64,000 nt of DNA from Microbacterium hydrocarbonoxydans (GTDB taxonomy: Bacteria > Actinomycetota > Actinomycetes > Actinomycetales > Microbacteriaceae), in NCBI RefSeq assembly GCF_000956475.1, contig NZ_JYJB01000010.1, positions 248,001 through 312,000 on the forward strand, written 5' to 3'. Position 1 is the stretch's first letter. Each line of letters starts with the position of its first letter. Both the position numbers and the translations under genes were made by a program. Below the pieces are notes generated by a model. It had not been told where the DNA came from. It did not search any database and was given only the letters and a program-made list of their open reading frames with translations. Positions 20,827 through 30,943 of the stretch are shown here, in pieces.

Positions 20827-21393
20827 TCATCCCTCGAGGTCGTCGACGCCCGGCATCCAGCTGGCGCCCGGCCGGCCCCATCCGCGCTTGCGAGCGATCT
20901 TCTGCACCGTCTTCCAGTCGCCGTCTGACAGTCGGTCCACATAGATGATGCCGTCGAGGTGATCGAACTCGTGCTGCATGATCCGCGCACGCCAGCCGTC
21001 GACGTCGATCTCGACCAGGGCGCCTTCGAGGTCGGTGCCGGTCACCCGCACACGGTCGGATCGGCGCAGCGGGAACCGCTCACCGGGGAACGAGAGGCAC
21101 CCCTCCGACTCGAGGTCGGGATCAGGGTCGCCCGGCTCGGTGGGCACCATCCACAGCTCGGGATTGATGAGGACCCCGCGCCAGGGCTGGTCGTCGTCGT
21201 CCACATAGGAGTACGTGAAGATGCGCAGCGGCACGCCGACCTGCGGAGCCGCGAGCCCGACGCCGGGGGCCGCGTCCATCGTCTCGTACATGTCTGCGAT
21301 GAGCGTGCGGATCTCGTCGGTGATCTCGTCGACAGCGGATGCGGGGGAGTGCAGGACGGGGTCGCCCATGATGCGAATCGGAAGTACAGCCAC
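20827..21393 (-). CDS. def: Peptide deformylase
   Basis: A 188-residue metalloenzyme removing the formyl group from nascent proteins. All three motifs are intact: GVGLAAPQVG, EGCLSFPG (metal Cys) and QHEFDHLDG (two metal His and catalytic Glu). Length is normal for the type I/III bacterial enzyme. It is divergent from the DMT transporter, with 43 bp between the starts, so their promoters overlap. No fmt gene is adjacent. Confidence 0.97.
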   Translation of the reverse strand: MAVLPIRIMGDPVLHSPASAVDEITDEIRTLIADMYETMDAAPGVGLAAPQVGVPLRIFTYSYVDDDDQPWRGVLINPELWMVPTEPGDPDPDLESEGCLSFPGERFPLRRSDRVRVTGTDLEGALVEIDVDGWRARIMQHEFDHLDGIIYVDRLSDGDWKTVQKIARKRGWGRPGASWMPGVDDLEG

Positions 21394-21436
21394 GCCATAA
21401 CCCTACTTGGGCGAGGGTGCCGGGTAGTGTCGAAGG

Positions 21437-22441
21437 GTGAGCATTTCGGTGTGGCTGAGCAGCGAGGACGTGAGCGAACAGCTCGTCGGCGTCTTCAACA
21501 ACCCCAAGCTCCTGCTCGGCATCCCGCTCGCTCTCGCGGGAGCCGTGTTCATGTCTCTGGGTGCGCAGTACCAGCACCGCGGCGTGGAGAAGGTCGAGCA
21601 GCTCAGTGGCTCGGATGCCGCGACCGGCCTGAGCTTCGACCAGCTCAGGCGGCTTCTCGCCAGGCCCTCCTGGCTCGTCGGCACACTCATGCTCGGTCTG
21701 GCGATCGTATGCCAGCTGTCGGCGCTTGCCGTGGCTCCGCTGATCGTGGTGCAGCCGCTCGGGGCGATCGCACTGGTGATCACCACACTGCTGAACGCGC
21801 GGGTCTCCGGGCATACGCCCACCAGACAGTCGATCACAGCCATCGTGTGCTGCGTCGGCGGAATCTTCCTGTTCGTCTCCTTCGCCGCGGTCTTCGCGAC
21901 CGAGAAGGCCATCGGCGACATCGAGCTGTTCACGATCCTCGCGATCCTGCTGGTCGTGATCATCGCCCTGGGCGCCGCCTGGCTCGTGCTGCGTCACCGC
22001 ATGCGCGCGCTGTTCTACGTGATCGGCGCCGGCATCCTCTACGGCTTCGTCGCCACGCTCGCGAAGGCGACCATCAACCGCATCGAGAACGGCAGCTTCG
22101 AGTGGATCACGGTGATCTGCGTGATCGCGCTGGTGGCGGCATCGGCCGTGGGCGCGTACTTCGTGCAGACCGCCTATGGTTCTGGCCCGCCCGACCTCGT
22201 GATCGCCGGCCTCACCGTCGTCGACCCGATGGTCGCGGTGCTGATCGGCATGCTGGTGCTGGGGGAGGCGGCGGCCGCGCCCGGCTGGGTTCTCGCGATC
22301 TTCGGCGTCGCCGGGGCGATCGCGGTGTTCGGGGTCGTCGGACTCGCCCGCTTCCACCCGCAGGTGCTCAGCGAGAGCCAGGAGCTCGGGATCGAGCGCG
22401 GATCAGACCCCGGTCCTTCGACAGGGTCAGGGACCCGGTAA
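21437..22441 (+). CDS. DMT superfamily transporter (NIPA/EamA-like)
   Basis: A 334-residue membrane protein with nine or ten hydrophobic helices, among them LAGAVFMSLGAQYQHRG, VAPLIVVQPLGAIALVITT and a second-half VVDPMVAVLIGMLVLGEA block, typical of DMT transporters and similar to NIPA-type Mg2+ transporters. Substrate is not known. Start GTG at 21437. The last dozen codons (PGPSTGSGTR) are read out of an intergenic-type repeat unit, so the C-terminus looks extended by repeat sequence. Confidence 0.85.
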   Translation: MSISVWLSSEDVSEQLVGVFNNPKLLLGIPLALAGAVFMSLGAQYQHRGVEKVEQLSGSDAATGLSFDQLRRLLARPSWLVGTLMLGLAIVCQLSALAVAPLIVVQPLGAIALVITTLLNARVSGHTPTRQSITAIVCCVGGIFLFVSFAAVFATEKAIGDIELFTILAILLVVIIALGAAWLVLRHRMRALFYVIGAGILYGFVATLAKATINRIENGSFEWITVICVIALVAASAVGAYFVQTAYGSGPPDLVIAGLTVVDPMVAVLIGMLVLGEAAAAPGWVLAIFGVAGAIAVFGVVGLARFHPQVLSESQELGIERGSDPGPSTGSGTR

Positions 22442-22504
22442 GGCGTCCGCCGCGTCGACAGGCTCGGGATCCCGGGACTGCCCTTCGACAGGCTCGGGGA
22501 CCCA
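22413..22504. repeat. Three CTTCGACAGGCTC-type repeat units
   Basis: Copies of the consensus CCTTCGACAGGCTCGGGGACC occur at about 22415-22436, 22453-22473 and 22481-22503 in the same orientation; the second is the most diverged. The first lies inside the 3' end of the DMT transporter gene, the others between it and pgl. This motif is a common intergenic element in Microbacteriaceae by recollection. Confidence 0.75.
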
Positions 22505-22557
22505 GGGGGCCGGTTGCGCGGTGGGACCAATGACCGAGCAGGCACCCGGCCCAGCGG

Positions 22558-23343
22558 TCAGTACGCCGGGTCGATCAGGTCGGGCGAGACCTCTGACGCC
22601 GCAGCTTCGTCGACGAAGAACACGGTGCGCTTTCGTCCCTTGGCGCCTGCGGCCGGAACGCTCGTGTAGCTGGCGCCGGCAAGAGCGAGCCCGAGAGCTG
22701 AGGCCTTGTCCGCGCCGGTGATGACCAGCCACACCCGCTTCGACGAGTTCAGTACCGGACGGGTGAGAGTGACGCGCTCGGGCGGCGGCTTGGGCGACTC
22801 GCGCACGGGCAGCACCGCGGCGTCCGTCACCGTCACCTCAGGCCGGTCGGGGAAGAGCGAGGCGATGTGCCCGTCGGGGCCGACACCCAGGAAGCAGACC
22901 GCGAAGGTCGGCCAGGGATTCTCATCGGTCGCGAATCGGGCCAGCTCTGCGGCGTATGCGGCGGCCGACTCGTCGAGGCTGAGTCCGCTGTCTGGTCCCG
23001 CGACCTCGTGCACGTTCTCGGCCGGGACGTCGATGTGATCGAGCAGCGCCTCTCGCGACTGGAGAGAGTTGCGATCGGCGTCGCCGCGGGGCACGAAGCG
23101 CTCGTCGCCCCACCAGAAATGCACGAGCGACCAGTCGACGTCCGCCGAACGCGGGTTCTCGGCGACGGCACGCAGCACCGCCCCGCCCATGGAACCACCC
23201 GTCAGGGCGACGTGGGCGATGCGGCCGCTGCGCGTGCGCGCACGCAGTCGCGTGATGAACCTGTCAGCCACCCGGGCCGCGAGTGCGGCCGGGGTGGGTT
23301 CGACGACGACCCGCTTCTCTGCGGACGCTGCCTGCATCGACAT
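22558..23343 (-). CDS. pgl: 6-phosphogluconolactonase
   Basis: A 261-residue DevB/Pgl-type lactonase hydrolysing 6-phosphogluconolactone in the oxidative pentose phosphate pathway. HVALTGGSMGGAVLRAVAEN, HFWWGDERFVPRGDADRNS and FLGVGPDGHIASLFPD are the diagnostic blocks. Three near ATG codons (23346, 23343, 23337) are possible; AGGAG makes 23343 or 23337 best. It overlaps opcA, ending the tkt-tal-pgi-zwf-opcA-pgl operon. Confidence 0.94.
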   Translation of the reverse strand: MSMQAASAEKRVVVEPTPAALAARVADRFITRLRARTRSGRIAHVALTGGSMGGAVLRAVAENPRSADVDWSLVHFWWGDERFVPRGDADRNSLQSREALLDHIDVPAENVHEVAGPDSGLSLDESAAAYAAELARFATDENPWPTFAVCFLGVGPDGHIASLFPDRPEVTVTDAAVLPVRESPKPPPERVTLTRPVLNSSKRVWLVITGADKASALGLALAGASYTSVPAAGAKGRKRTVFFVDEAAASEVSPDLIDPAY

Positions 23344-24278
23344 CATTCTCCTGTCTCGGGCGGACCCAGCTTCTCCCAGCCCTCGGTGATGACTCGACCG
23401 TACAGGACATCCGGGTCGAGGCGCCGCAGCTCCTCCGCGAGGCACTCCCTGAGCGTGCGCCGAGGCAGGTGCAGGTCGTGGTTCGGCTGGTCGGGCTGCG
23501 TGAGCACCGCGACGCCCGGCGCAGGACGCTCGAGCAGAATGTCGCCGGCAGCGCGCGTCAGGCGCACGGACTTGATGCCCTCCTGCCAGTGCTCGGGGTC
23601 TTCGTAGGACCAGCGCACGGGCACGTCCAGAGCCATCTGCAGCCAGGCGGCGAGCAGCGCGGTCGAGGGCGAAGCCGATGCTCCACGGACCTCGACGTCG
23701 GTGACCTCGTCGAACGGGGGCTGATCCAGCACGGCGGCCAGCTGCTCACGCCAGTGGGTGAGTCGCGTCCATGCGAGGTCGGTGTCACCCGGGGCGTGGG
23801 TCTCACCCAGCAGATCGAGGCGCTGGCGCACGTCGGGAGCCGTGGCGGCATCCGTGATGCGCCGCTGCGCGATGCGTCCCAGCGGAGACGTCGACGGTGC
23901 GGCGGGCGCCTCTTCGGGCCACCACGCGACGACGGGCGCGTCCGGCAGCAGGAGACCGGTGACCAGGCTCTCCTCGTTGCTTGCCGCCTCGCCGTAGGCG
24001 CGCAGCACGACGACCTCGCTCGCTCCGGCGTCACCGCCTACGCGGATCTGCGCGTCGAGCCGCGATTCGCCGTCGCCGGTCGTGAGCACGATGACGCGCA
24101 TCGGGTGCTCGCGGGAGGCATCGTTGGCGGCATCGATCGCGGCCTCTGCGACGCCGTTGCGCGCCGAGATCACGAGGGTGAGCACGCGCCCGAGGGCGAC
24201 CACGCCGCCCTCCTCGCGGGCCTTGACGAGGTTCTTCGCGACCTGGCTGACGGTCGTGTCGGGAAGGTCGATGATCAC
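23343..24278 (-). CDS. opcA: Glucose-6-phosphate dehydrogenase assembly protein OpcA
   Basis: A 311-residue OpcA protein. Start IIDLPDTTVSQVAKNLVKAR and internal RVIVLTTGDGESRLDAQI, VTGLLLPDAPVVAWWPEEAP are characteristic. OpcA is a redox-responsive activator of G6PDH in cyanobacteria and a partner of Zwf in actinobacteria. The GTG at 24278 has GGAG six bases upstream and overlaps the zwf stop (GTGA). Stop overlaps the pgl start region. Confidence 0.95.
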   Translation of the reverse strand: MIIDLPDTTVSQVAKNLVKAREEGGVVALGRVLTLVISARNGVAEAAIDAANDASREHPMRVIVLTTGDGESRLDAQIRVGGDAGASEVVVLRAYGEAASNEESLVTGLLLPDAPVVAWWPEEAPAAPSTSPLGRIAQRRITDAATAPDVRQRLDLLGETHAPGDTDLAWTRLTHWREQLAAVLDQPPFDEVTDVEVRGASASPSTALLAAWLQMALDVPVRWSYEDPEHWQEGIKSVRLTRAAGDILLERPAPGVAVLTQPDQPNHDLHLPRRTLRECLAEELRRLDPDVLYGRVITEGWEKLGPPETGE

Positions 24279-25822
24279 GGTCGTCTCCAGACTCGTCCGT
24301 CGCGGGCCAGCAGGGCGTCGGCGGATGCCGGACCCCACGAGCCGGATGCGTACTGCTCGACAGGACCGCCCTCTGCGGCCCAGAACTTCTCCACGGGGTC
24401 GAGAATCTTCCAGGAGAGCTCGACCTCCTCGTGGCGGGGGAACAGGGGAGGATCGCCCAGCAGAACGTCGAGGATGAGACGCTCGTAGGCTTCGGGGCTC
24501 GCCTCGGTGAAGGCGTGCCCATAGCCGAAGTCCATGGTCACGTCGCGCACGTTGGTGCCGTTGCCTGGGACCTTCGAGCCGAAGCGGAGCGTGACGCCCT
24601 CGTCCGGCTGCACACGGATCACGAGTGCGTTCTGCCCGAGCTCAGAGGTGTTGTTGCGACCGAACAGGTGCTCGGGCGCGCGCTTGAACACGACGGCGAC
24701 CTCGGTGACGCGGCGACCCAGGCGCTTGCCCGTACGCAGGTAGAACGGAACGCCCGACCAGCGGCGCGTGTCGATCTCGAGCTTGATGGCCGCATAGGTC
24801 TCGGTGGCGGACTGCGGGTCCATGCCCTCCTCGTCGAGGAAGCCGGTGACCTTCTCGCCGCCCTGCCAGCCGCCGGCGTACTGCCCGCGAGCGGTGGCCA
24901 GCGCCAGATCGTCCGGCACGTGCACTGCCGCGAGGACCTTCTCCTTCTCGGCACGCAGATGCTCGGCAGAGAGGCTGATCGGCTCCTCCATCGCGGTGAG
25001 AGCGAGGAGCTGCAGCAGGTGGTTCTGGATCACGTCGCGCGCTGCGCCGACGCCGTCGTAGTACCCGGCACGTCCGCCCACGCCGATGTCCTCGGCCATC
25101 GTGATCTGCACGTGATCGACGTAGTTGCGGTTCCAGATCGGCTCGTACAGCTCGTTCGCGAAGCGCAGCGCCAGGATGTTCTGGACCGTCTCCTTGCCGA
25201 GGTAGTGGTCGATGCGGAAGATGGAGTCGGCAGAGAACGCCACCTCGAGGGCCTTGTTCAGCTCGCGAGCCGACTCGAGATCGTGGCCGAACGGCTTCTC
25301 GATCACGACACGGCGCCAGCGGTCCTCGCCCTGATCCTCGCCGACGAGGCCCGAGTCCTTGAGCTGCTGTGCGACCACCGCGAACGACTTCGGCGGGATC
25401 GACAGGTAGAACGCGTGGTTGCCCATCGTGCCGCGCTCGATGTCGAGCTGGTCGACCGTCTCGCGGAGCTTGATGAAGGACTCGGGATTGTCGAACTCGC
25501 CCGAGACGAAGCGGATGCCCTGGAGAAGCTGCTCCCAGGTCTCCTCGCGGAACGGCGTACGGGCGTGCTGCTTGACCGCGTCGTAGACGACCTTCGCGAA
25601 GTCCTGATCCTCCCAGTCGCGTCGTGCGAAACCGACGAGGGCGAATCCGGGCGGCAGCAGGCCGCGGTTGGCGAGGTCGTAGACCGCGGGCATGAGCTTC
25701 TTGCGCGAGAGATCGCCGGTCACGCCGAAGATCACGAGGGCGCTGGGGCCTGCGATCCGGTTGAGACGGCGATCGTCGGGGTCGCGCAGCGGGTTGTGCC
25801 CGCGCGAGATGGGAACAGACAT
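24275..25822 (-). CDS. zwf: Glucose-6-phosphate 1-dehydrogenase
   Basis: A 515-residue enzyme oxidising glucose-6-phosphate with NADP+. Nucleotide-binding FGVTGDLSRKKLMPA is near residue 33 and the active-site RIDHYLGKETVQN near residue 200, with VIEKPFGHDLESA before it. Length is normal. It sits 22 bp after pgi and is coupled to opcA, its assembly partner. Confidence 0.97.
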   Translation of the reverse strand: MSVPISRGHNPLRDPDDRRLNRIAGPSALVIFGVTGDLSRKKLMPAVYDLANRGLLPPGFALVGFARRDWEDQDFAKVVYDAVKQHARTPFREETWEQLLQGIRFVSGEFDNPESFIKLRETVDQLDIERGTMGNHAFYLSIPPKSFAVVAQQLKDSGLVGEDQGEDRWRRVVIEKPFGHDLESARELNKALEVAFSADSIFRIDHYLGKETVQNILALRFANELYEPIWNRNYVDHVQITMAEDIGVGGRAGYYDGVGAARDVIQNHLLQLLALTAMEEPISLSAEHLRAEKEKVLAAVHVPDDLALATARGQYAGGWQGGEKVTGFLDEEGMDPQSATETYAAIKLEIDTRRWSGVPFYLRTGKRLGRRVTEVAVVFKRAPEHLFGRNNTSELGQNALVIRVQPDEGVTLRFGSKVPGNGTNVRDVTMDFGYGHAFTEASPEAYERLILDVLLGDPPLFPRHEEVELSWKILDPVEKFWAAEGGPVEQYASGSWGPASADALLARDGRVWRRP

Positions 25823-25844
25823 CGGTGGGGGATTCTCCTGGCTG

Positions 25845-27452
25845 TTACTTCTGGGCTGCTTCGAAAAGGGTGAGGACGTCGGCCGACGAGTCGGTGATCG
25901 TCAGAGTGACGACGGGACGGCCGTGCTCGGCGAGAACCGCGGCGTCGCCGGCGGCCTGCGCCTGGATGAGCTGGCCGAACGTGAACGGGCGACCGGGGAT
26001 CTCGAGATCGACATCGGTGTGCTCGAGGATCTGCACGAACACGCCCTGGGCAGGGCCGCCCTTGTGGTACTGGCCCGTGGAGTGCAGGAAACGAGGACCC
26101 CAGCCGAACGTCGCCGGTCGCCCCGCGTCCGCGGCCACGAGCTCGCGCATGCCCTGGAGCTGCGGCACGTCGAGCCGGTTCACGTACGCCTGGATCGACA
26201 CGTACCCGTCGTCGCCGAGGCGGGCCCAGAGCGCGTCGAGCACGCCTTCGACGGTTCCCGAAGCGGCGAGAGCGGCATCCGAGACGCGCACCTCCACGCC
26301 GTTCTCGACGAAGGCGGGTGCCGTGGGTTCAGGGCGAGCATCGAGCAGGCCGCGGGCCGCGACCTTCGCCGACTCGACATCGGGCTGGTCGAACGGATTG
26401 ATGCCGAGCAGGTGCCCGGCGATCGCGGTCGCGTACTCCCAGACGATGAACTGCGCGCCGAGCGTGCCCGAGACGAGGATCTCGCCCTGGTGGCGCTCGC
26501 GCAGGTGGAACTCGTCGGCGTCGTCGACGAGACGGACGATCTGCAGATCGGCGGGCTTCGCGTCGAGCTCAGGCGAGACCGGGAGCAGGACGACCGGAAG
26601 GATGCCTGTTCCCTCCTTGCCCGTCGATTCGGCGATCAGCTGCTCGATCCAGTCGGGCAGCCCCTCGATGTGTGTGCCGTCGGTTACGAGTCCGAGCTTG
26701 TCGCGACGAGGGCTCGTGGCGGCGATGGCGGCCGCCAGGCGCAGCGCGGGGTTCTCGGCCGAGTCGACCGCGACCTCGAGCAGCGACGCCTCGGCCTCAT
26801 CGAGCAGCTCGGCGATATCGACGCCTGCGAGTCCCGAGGGCACCAAGCCGAAGGCGGTGAGAGCGGAGTAGCGCCCGCCCACGTTCGGATCGGCGTTGAA
26901 CACCCGGTAGCCGGCGGCGCGCGCGGATTCGTCGAGCGGAGAGCCCGGGTCGGTGACGACGACGATGCGCTCGACGGGATCGATTCCGAGGTCGCGGAAC
27001 GCGGCCTCGAAGGTGCGTCGCTGCGAGTCGGTCTCGACCGTGGAGCCCGACTTCGACGAGACGACGAGCACGGTGCTCTCGATGCCGTGGTCGAGCGCGG
27101 CGAGCACCTGTCCCGGCGCGGTCGAGTCGAGGATCGTCAGATCGAGACCGGCGGTCTGGGCGATCACCTCGGGTGCGAGGGAGGAGCCGCCCATCCCGGC
27201 CAGCACGACGCGCGTGATGCCCTTGGCGGCCAGCTCCTCACGCAGTGCGACGATCTCCGCCACGAGGGGGCGCGAGACCGTGACGGCCTCGACCCACCCG
27301 AGCCGGACGGAGGCCTCAGCCTCAGCATCCGCTCCCCACAGCGTGGCGTCGCCGTTCGTGATGCGGGACGCCACGAGGTCGTGCACCAGACCGGGAACGG
27401 TCTCGTCGATCGCGGCCTTGGCCGCCCCCGACGCGTGCAGCGCGAAGGTCAT
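25845..27452 (-). CDS. pgi: Glucose-6-phosphate isomerase
   Basis: A 535-residue phosphoglucose isomerase with two SIS-like halves: [19 protein letters not shown], then [19 protein letters not shown], and later [29 protein letters not shown]. This is the form found next to tal and zwf in several actinobacteria and differs from the E. coli type. The ATG at 27452 overlaps the tal stop (ATGA). It links glycolysis with the pentose phosphate genes around it. Confidence 0.93.
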   Translation of the reverse strand: MTFALHASGAAKAAIDETVPGLVHDLVASRITNGDATLWGADAEAEASVRLGWVEAVTVSRPLVAEIVALREELAAKGITRVVLAGMGGSSLAPEVIAQTAGLDLTILDSTAPGQVLAALDHGIESTVLVVSSKSGSTVETDSQRRTFEAAFRDLGIDPVERIVVVTDPGSPLDESARAAGYRVFNADPNVGGRYSALTAFGLVPSGLAGVDIAELLDEAEASLLEVAVDSAENPALRLAAAIAATSPRRDKLGLVTDGTHIEGLPDWIEQLIAESTGKEGTGILPVVLLPVSPELDAKPADLQIVRLVDDADEFHLRERHQGEILVSGTLGAQFIVWEYATAIAGHLLGINPFDQPDVESAKVAARGLLDARPEPTAPAFVENGVEVRVSDAALAASGTVEGVLDALWARLGDDGYVSIQAYVNRLDVPQLQGMRELVAADAGRPATFGWGPRFLHSTGQYHKGGPAQGVFVQILEHTDVDLEIPGRPFTFGQLIQAQAAGDAAVLAEHGRPVVTLTITDSSADVLTLFEAAQK

Positions 27453-28561
27453 CGCTGCGCCTCGAGCCCTTCCTTGACCTGGGTGAGCAGGTCGTGCCAC
27501 GAGTCGATGAACTTGGCGACGCCTTCGTCCTCGAGCACCTGGGTGACATCGGCGAAGTCGATGCCGAGGTCGGCGAGGCCGGAGAAGACGGCACGAGCCT
27601 CTTCGTAGCCGCCCGTGATCGTGTCGCCCGTGACGACACCGTGGTCGAAGGTGGCCTCGAGGGTCTTCTCGGGCATCGTGTTGACGACGCCCTGGGCGAC
27701 GAGCTCGGTCACGTACAGGGTGTCGGGCAGCGCGGGGTCCTTGACGCCGGTCGACGCCCACAGCGGACGCTGCACGTTCGCGCCGGCCTCGAGCAGAGCC
27801 TTGGCGCGGTCGCCCGCGAAGGTCTTCTCGTAGAGCTCGTAGGCGAGACGGGCGTTCGCGAGGCCTGCCTTGCTCTTGAGGGCCTCGGCCTCGGGGGTGC
27901 CGATCGCGGACAGGCGCTTGTCGGTCTCGGTGTCGACGCGCGACACGAAGAACGAGGCCACGGACTCGATGGTCGACAGGTCGATACCAGCAGCCTTCGC
28001 GGTCTCGAGACCGGTCAGGTAGGCCTCGATGACCTCGGCGTAGCGCTCCAGGCTGAAGATCAGCGTGACGTTGACGCTGATGCCGGCGCCGATCGCCTGC
28101 GCGATGGCCGGCAGACCGGCCTTCGTCGCGGGGATCTTGACCAGGAGGTTGGGGCGGTCGACCTTCGCCCAGAGCTCCTTGGCCTGCGCCACGGTGCCCT
28201 CGGTGTCGTGTGCGAGGTCGGGGGAGACCTCGATCGAGACGCGACCGTCGACGTGGTTCGACGCCTCCCAGACCGGGCGGAAGATGTCGAGGGCGGCCGC
28301 GACGTCCTGCGTCGTGGCGGCGAACACGGCCTCCTCGGCCGTTGCGCCCGATGCTGCGAGCTCGGTGACCTGCGCGTCGTACGACGTGTCATCCGGGTTC
28401 GTGATCGCGTTCGCGAAGATGGTCGGGTTGGTCGTGACGCCGACGACGTTGCGGTTCTCGATCAGCTCGGTCAGGTTCCCCGAGTTGATGCGGGCGCGAG
28501 AGAGGTCGTCGAGCCAGATGCTGACGCCGGCTGCTGCGAGATCTGCGGTGGGGGTGCTCAT
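27449..28561 (-). CDS. tal: Transaldolase
   Basis: A 370-residue transaldolase moving a dihydroxyacetone unit between sugar phosphates. Diagnostic parts are [13 protein letters not shown] near residue 42, [16 protein letters not shown] with the Schiff-base Lys, and [19 protein letters not shown]. The start at 28561 is chosen because AAGGAG is 8 bases upstream; ATG at 28567 is too close to it. It follows tkt by 16 bp and overlaps pgi. Confidence 0.96.
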   Translation of the reverse strand: MSTPTADLAAAGVSIWLDDLSRARINSGNLTELIENRNVVGVTTNPTIFANAITNPDDTSYDAQVTELAASGATAEEAVFAATTQDVAAALDIFRPVWEASNHVDGRVSIEVSPDLAHDTEGTVAQAKELWAKVDRPNLLVKIPATKAGLPAIAQAIGAGISVNVTLIFSLERYAEVIEAYLTGLETAKAAGIDLSTIESVASFFVSRVDTETDKRLSAIGTPEAEALKSKAGLANARLAYELYEKTFAGDRAKALLEAGANVQRPLWASTGVKDPALPDTLYVTELVAQGVVNTMPEKTLEATFDHGVVTGDTITGGYEEARAVFSGLADLGIDFADVTQVLEDEGVAKFIDSWHDLLTQVKEGLEAQR

Positions 28562-28577
28562 TGTCATGACTCCTTGA

Positions 28578-30677
28578 TCAGTTGGCCTGTGCGGCCAGGG
28601 TCTCGCGGGCAGCGGCGATGACGGCCTCGGTCGTGATGCCGAACTCGCGGAACAGGGTCTTGTAATCGGCGGAGGCGCCGAAGTGGTCGATTCCGATGGA
28701 ACGGCCGCGGTCGCCCACGATGCCGCGCCAGCTGAGGACCGAGCCGGCCTCGACGGAGACGCGGGCGGTGACGGATGCCGGCAGCACCGACTCGCGGTAG
28801 GCCTCGTCCTGCTCGGCGAACCACTCGAGCGAGGGCGCGGAGACGACGCGGACGTTCACGCCCTCGGCCGCGAGCGCGGAACGGGCGTCGACACCCAGCT
28901 GCACCTCGGAGCCGGTCGCGATGATGATGACGTCGGGCGTGCCGTTCGGGGCCTCGGCGAGGACGTAGGCGCCCTTGGCCGTGTTCGACGCGGAGGCGAA
29001 CACGTCGCCGGATGCGTCGCCCTCGCCGCGCGCGAACACCGGGATGTTCTGACGGGTCAGCGCGAGACCTGCGGGCCCGCCGTTGCGGCGCAGGATCTCG
29101 AGCCACGCGGCGGCCGTCTCATTGGCGTCGGCCGGGCGCACCAGAGTGAAGTTCGGGATCGCACGCAGCGTCGCGATCTGCTCGACCGGCTGGTGCGTCG
29201 GACCGTCTTCACCGAGGGCGACGGAGTCGTGCGTCCACACGAAGATGCTGGGGATGTCCATCAGCGCGGCCAGACGCACCGGCGGGCGCATGTAGTCGCT
29301 GAAGATGAGGAACGTGCCACCGAACGGACGGGTCGGACCGTGCAGCTTGATGCCGTTGACGATCGCGCCCATCGCGTGCTCGCGGATGCCGAAGTGGAGC
29401 ACACGGCCGTAGGGGCTGCCCGACCACTCGTGCGTCGACCACTCGGCCGGGATGAAGGACTTGGCGTCCTTGATCGTGGTGAGGTTCGACTCGGCGAGGT
29501 CGGCCGACCCGCCCCACAGCTCGGGGAGCTCGGCGGCGAGGGCGTTGATGACCTGGCCGGATGCGGCGCGGGTGGAGACCTCCTTGCCCGCCTCGAACAC
29601 GGGGAGGGCGGAGTCGATGTCGGCCGGGAGCTCGCCCGCCTCGAGGCGGTCGAGCAGAGCCTTGCGCTCGGGGTTCGCGGCGGCCCAGGCGTCGAACGAC
29701 TCCTGCCATGCCGCGCGCGCCTCGGATGCACGAGCGGCGAGCTCGCGGGTGTGGGTGATGACGTCATCGGCGACGGCGAAGCTCTGCTCCGGGTCGAAGC
29801 CCAGGACCTTCTTGGTCGCGGCGAGCTCTTCGGCGCCGAGCGCCGCGCCGTGGATCTTGCCCGAGTTCTGCTTGCCCGGCGACGGCCAGCCGATGATCGT
29901 CTTGAGGATGATCAGCGACGGCTTCGAGGTCTCGCCCTGGGCGGCCTCGATCGCGGAGTGCAGCTCGGCGACGTCTTCGACGTACTCGCCGGTCTTCTTC
30001 CAGTCGACGACCTGGACCTGCCAGCCGTACGACTCGTAGCGCTTCGCGACGTCCTCCGTGAAGGCGACGTTGGTGTCGTCCTCGATCGAGATCTGGTTCG
30101 AGTCGTAGATCGCGATGAGGTTGCCGAGCTGCTGGTGGCCGGCGAGAGAAGACGCTTCGCTCGTCACGCCCTCCTGCAGGTCGCCGTCGCCGGCGATCAC
30201 GTAGATGAAGTGGTCGAAGGGGCTGGAGCCCGCCTGGGCCTCGGGGTCGAACAGACCGCGCTCGTAGCGGGCGGCGTACGCGAAGCCCACGGCGGACGCG
30301 AGACCCTGGCCGAGCGGGCCGGTGGTGATCTCGACGCCCTTGGTGTGGCCGTACTCGGGGTGGCCAGGAGTCAGCGAGCCCCACGTGCGCAGCGCCTTCA
30401 GGTCGTCGAGCTCGAGACCGAAGCCGCCCAGGTACAGCTGGACGTACTGGGTGAGGGAGGAGTGGCCCGCAGACAGGATGAACCGGTCGCGGCCGAGCCA
30501 GTCGGTGTCGGTCGGGTCATGACGCAGAACCCGCTGGTAGAGGAGGTAGGCCGCCGGCGCCAGGCTCATCGCGGTGCCGGGGTGGCCGTTGCCGACCTTC
30601 TCCACGGCATCCGCAGCCAGAATGCGTGCGGTGTCCACCGCGCGCCGATCGATCTCTTCCCACTGCAATTCCGACAC
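28578..30677 (-). CDS. tkt: Transketolase
   Basis: A 699-residue thiamine-diphosphate enzyme. The N-terminal domain has [20 protein letters not shown] and the TPP-binding [20 protein letters not shown] to DSN region; the middle domain has [18 protein letters not shown] with the catalytic Glu. The GTG at 30677 follows GGAGAAGGG and begins the protein at the usual position. First gene of the tkt-tal-pgi-zwf-opcA-pgl operon. Confidence 0.97.
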   Translation of the reverse strand: MSELQWEEIDRRAVDTARILAADAVEKVGNGHPGTAMSLAPAAYLLYQRVLRHDPTDTDWLGRDRFILSAGHSSLTQYVQLYLGGFGLELDDLKALRTWGSLTPGHPEYGHTKGVEITTGPLGQGLASAVGFAYAARYERGLFDPEAQAGSSPFDHFIYVIAGDGDLQEGVTSEASSLAGHQQLGNLIAIYDSNQISIEDDTNVAFTEDVAKRYESYGWQVQVVDWKKTGEYVEDVAELHSAIEAAQGETSKPSLIILKTIIGWPSPGKQNSGKIHGAALGAEELAATKKVLGFDPEQSFAVADDVITHTRELAARASEARAAWQESFDAWAAANPERKALLDRLEAGELPADIDSALPVFEAGKEVSTRAASGQVINALAAELPELWGGSADLAESNLTTIKDAKSFIPAEWSTHEWSGSPYGRVLHFGIREHAMGAIVNGIKLHGPTRPFGGTFLIFSDYMRPPVRLAALMDIPSIFVWTHDSVALGEDGPTHQPVEQIATLRAIPNFTLVRPADANETAAAWLEILRRNGGPAGLALTRQNIPVFARGEGDASGDVFASASNTAKGAYVLAEAPNGTPDVIIIATGSEVQLGVDARSALAAEGVNVRVVSAPSLEWFAEQDEAYRESVLPASVTARVSVEAGSVLSWRGIVGDRGRSIGIDHFGASADYKTLFREFGITTEAVIAAARETLAAQAN

Positions 30678-30808
30678 GGTGAAGCCCTTCTCCAACAGTT
30701 CGAGAGCGCCCGGATTGCACTGTCGCGGTCCGCAACGATACGGAAGGGGATGCTTGAGCGCCGGGCGCGCGAGTGATTTCAGCATAGCGGTGCGTGTCAC
30801 CTCGTTAC

Positions 30809-30824
30809 AGCGTTTTACAACGCT
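30809..30824. promoter_or_regulatory. Palindrome in the tkt/ctaB divergent region
   Basis: AGCGTT-TTAC-AACGCT is a perfect 6-bp inverted repeat with a 4-bp spacer, 132 bp upstream of tkt and 120 bp upstream of ctaB. It could be an operator for either gene. No matching family was identified. The rest of this 266-bp intergenic stretch shows nothing else clear. Confidence 0.4.
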
Positions 30825-30943
30825 TCACCCCGCTCAGAATTCCGATGTGAGAACACGTGTGCGCGGCGGGCGGCGGTTGTGGCGTGCCATAGACTGGGAG
30901 GGCTGTCTATGCACGCGCGGAGGAGGCGATCGAGATCTCGACG

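Noticed and set aside
28683..30776. Long frame antisense to tkt
   Set aside because: Shadow frame with Arg/Asp/Val-rich composition; tkt is fully supported on the other strand.
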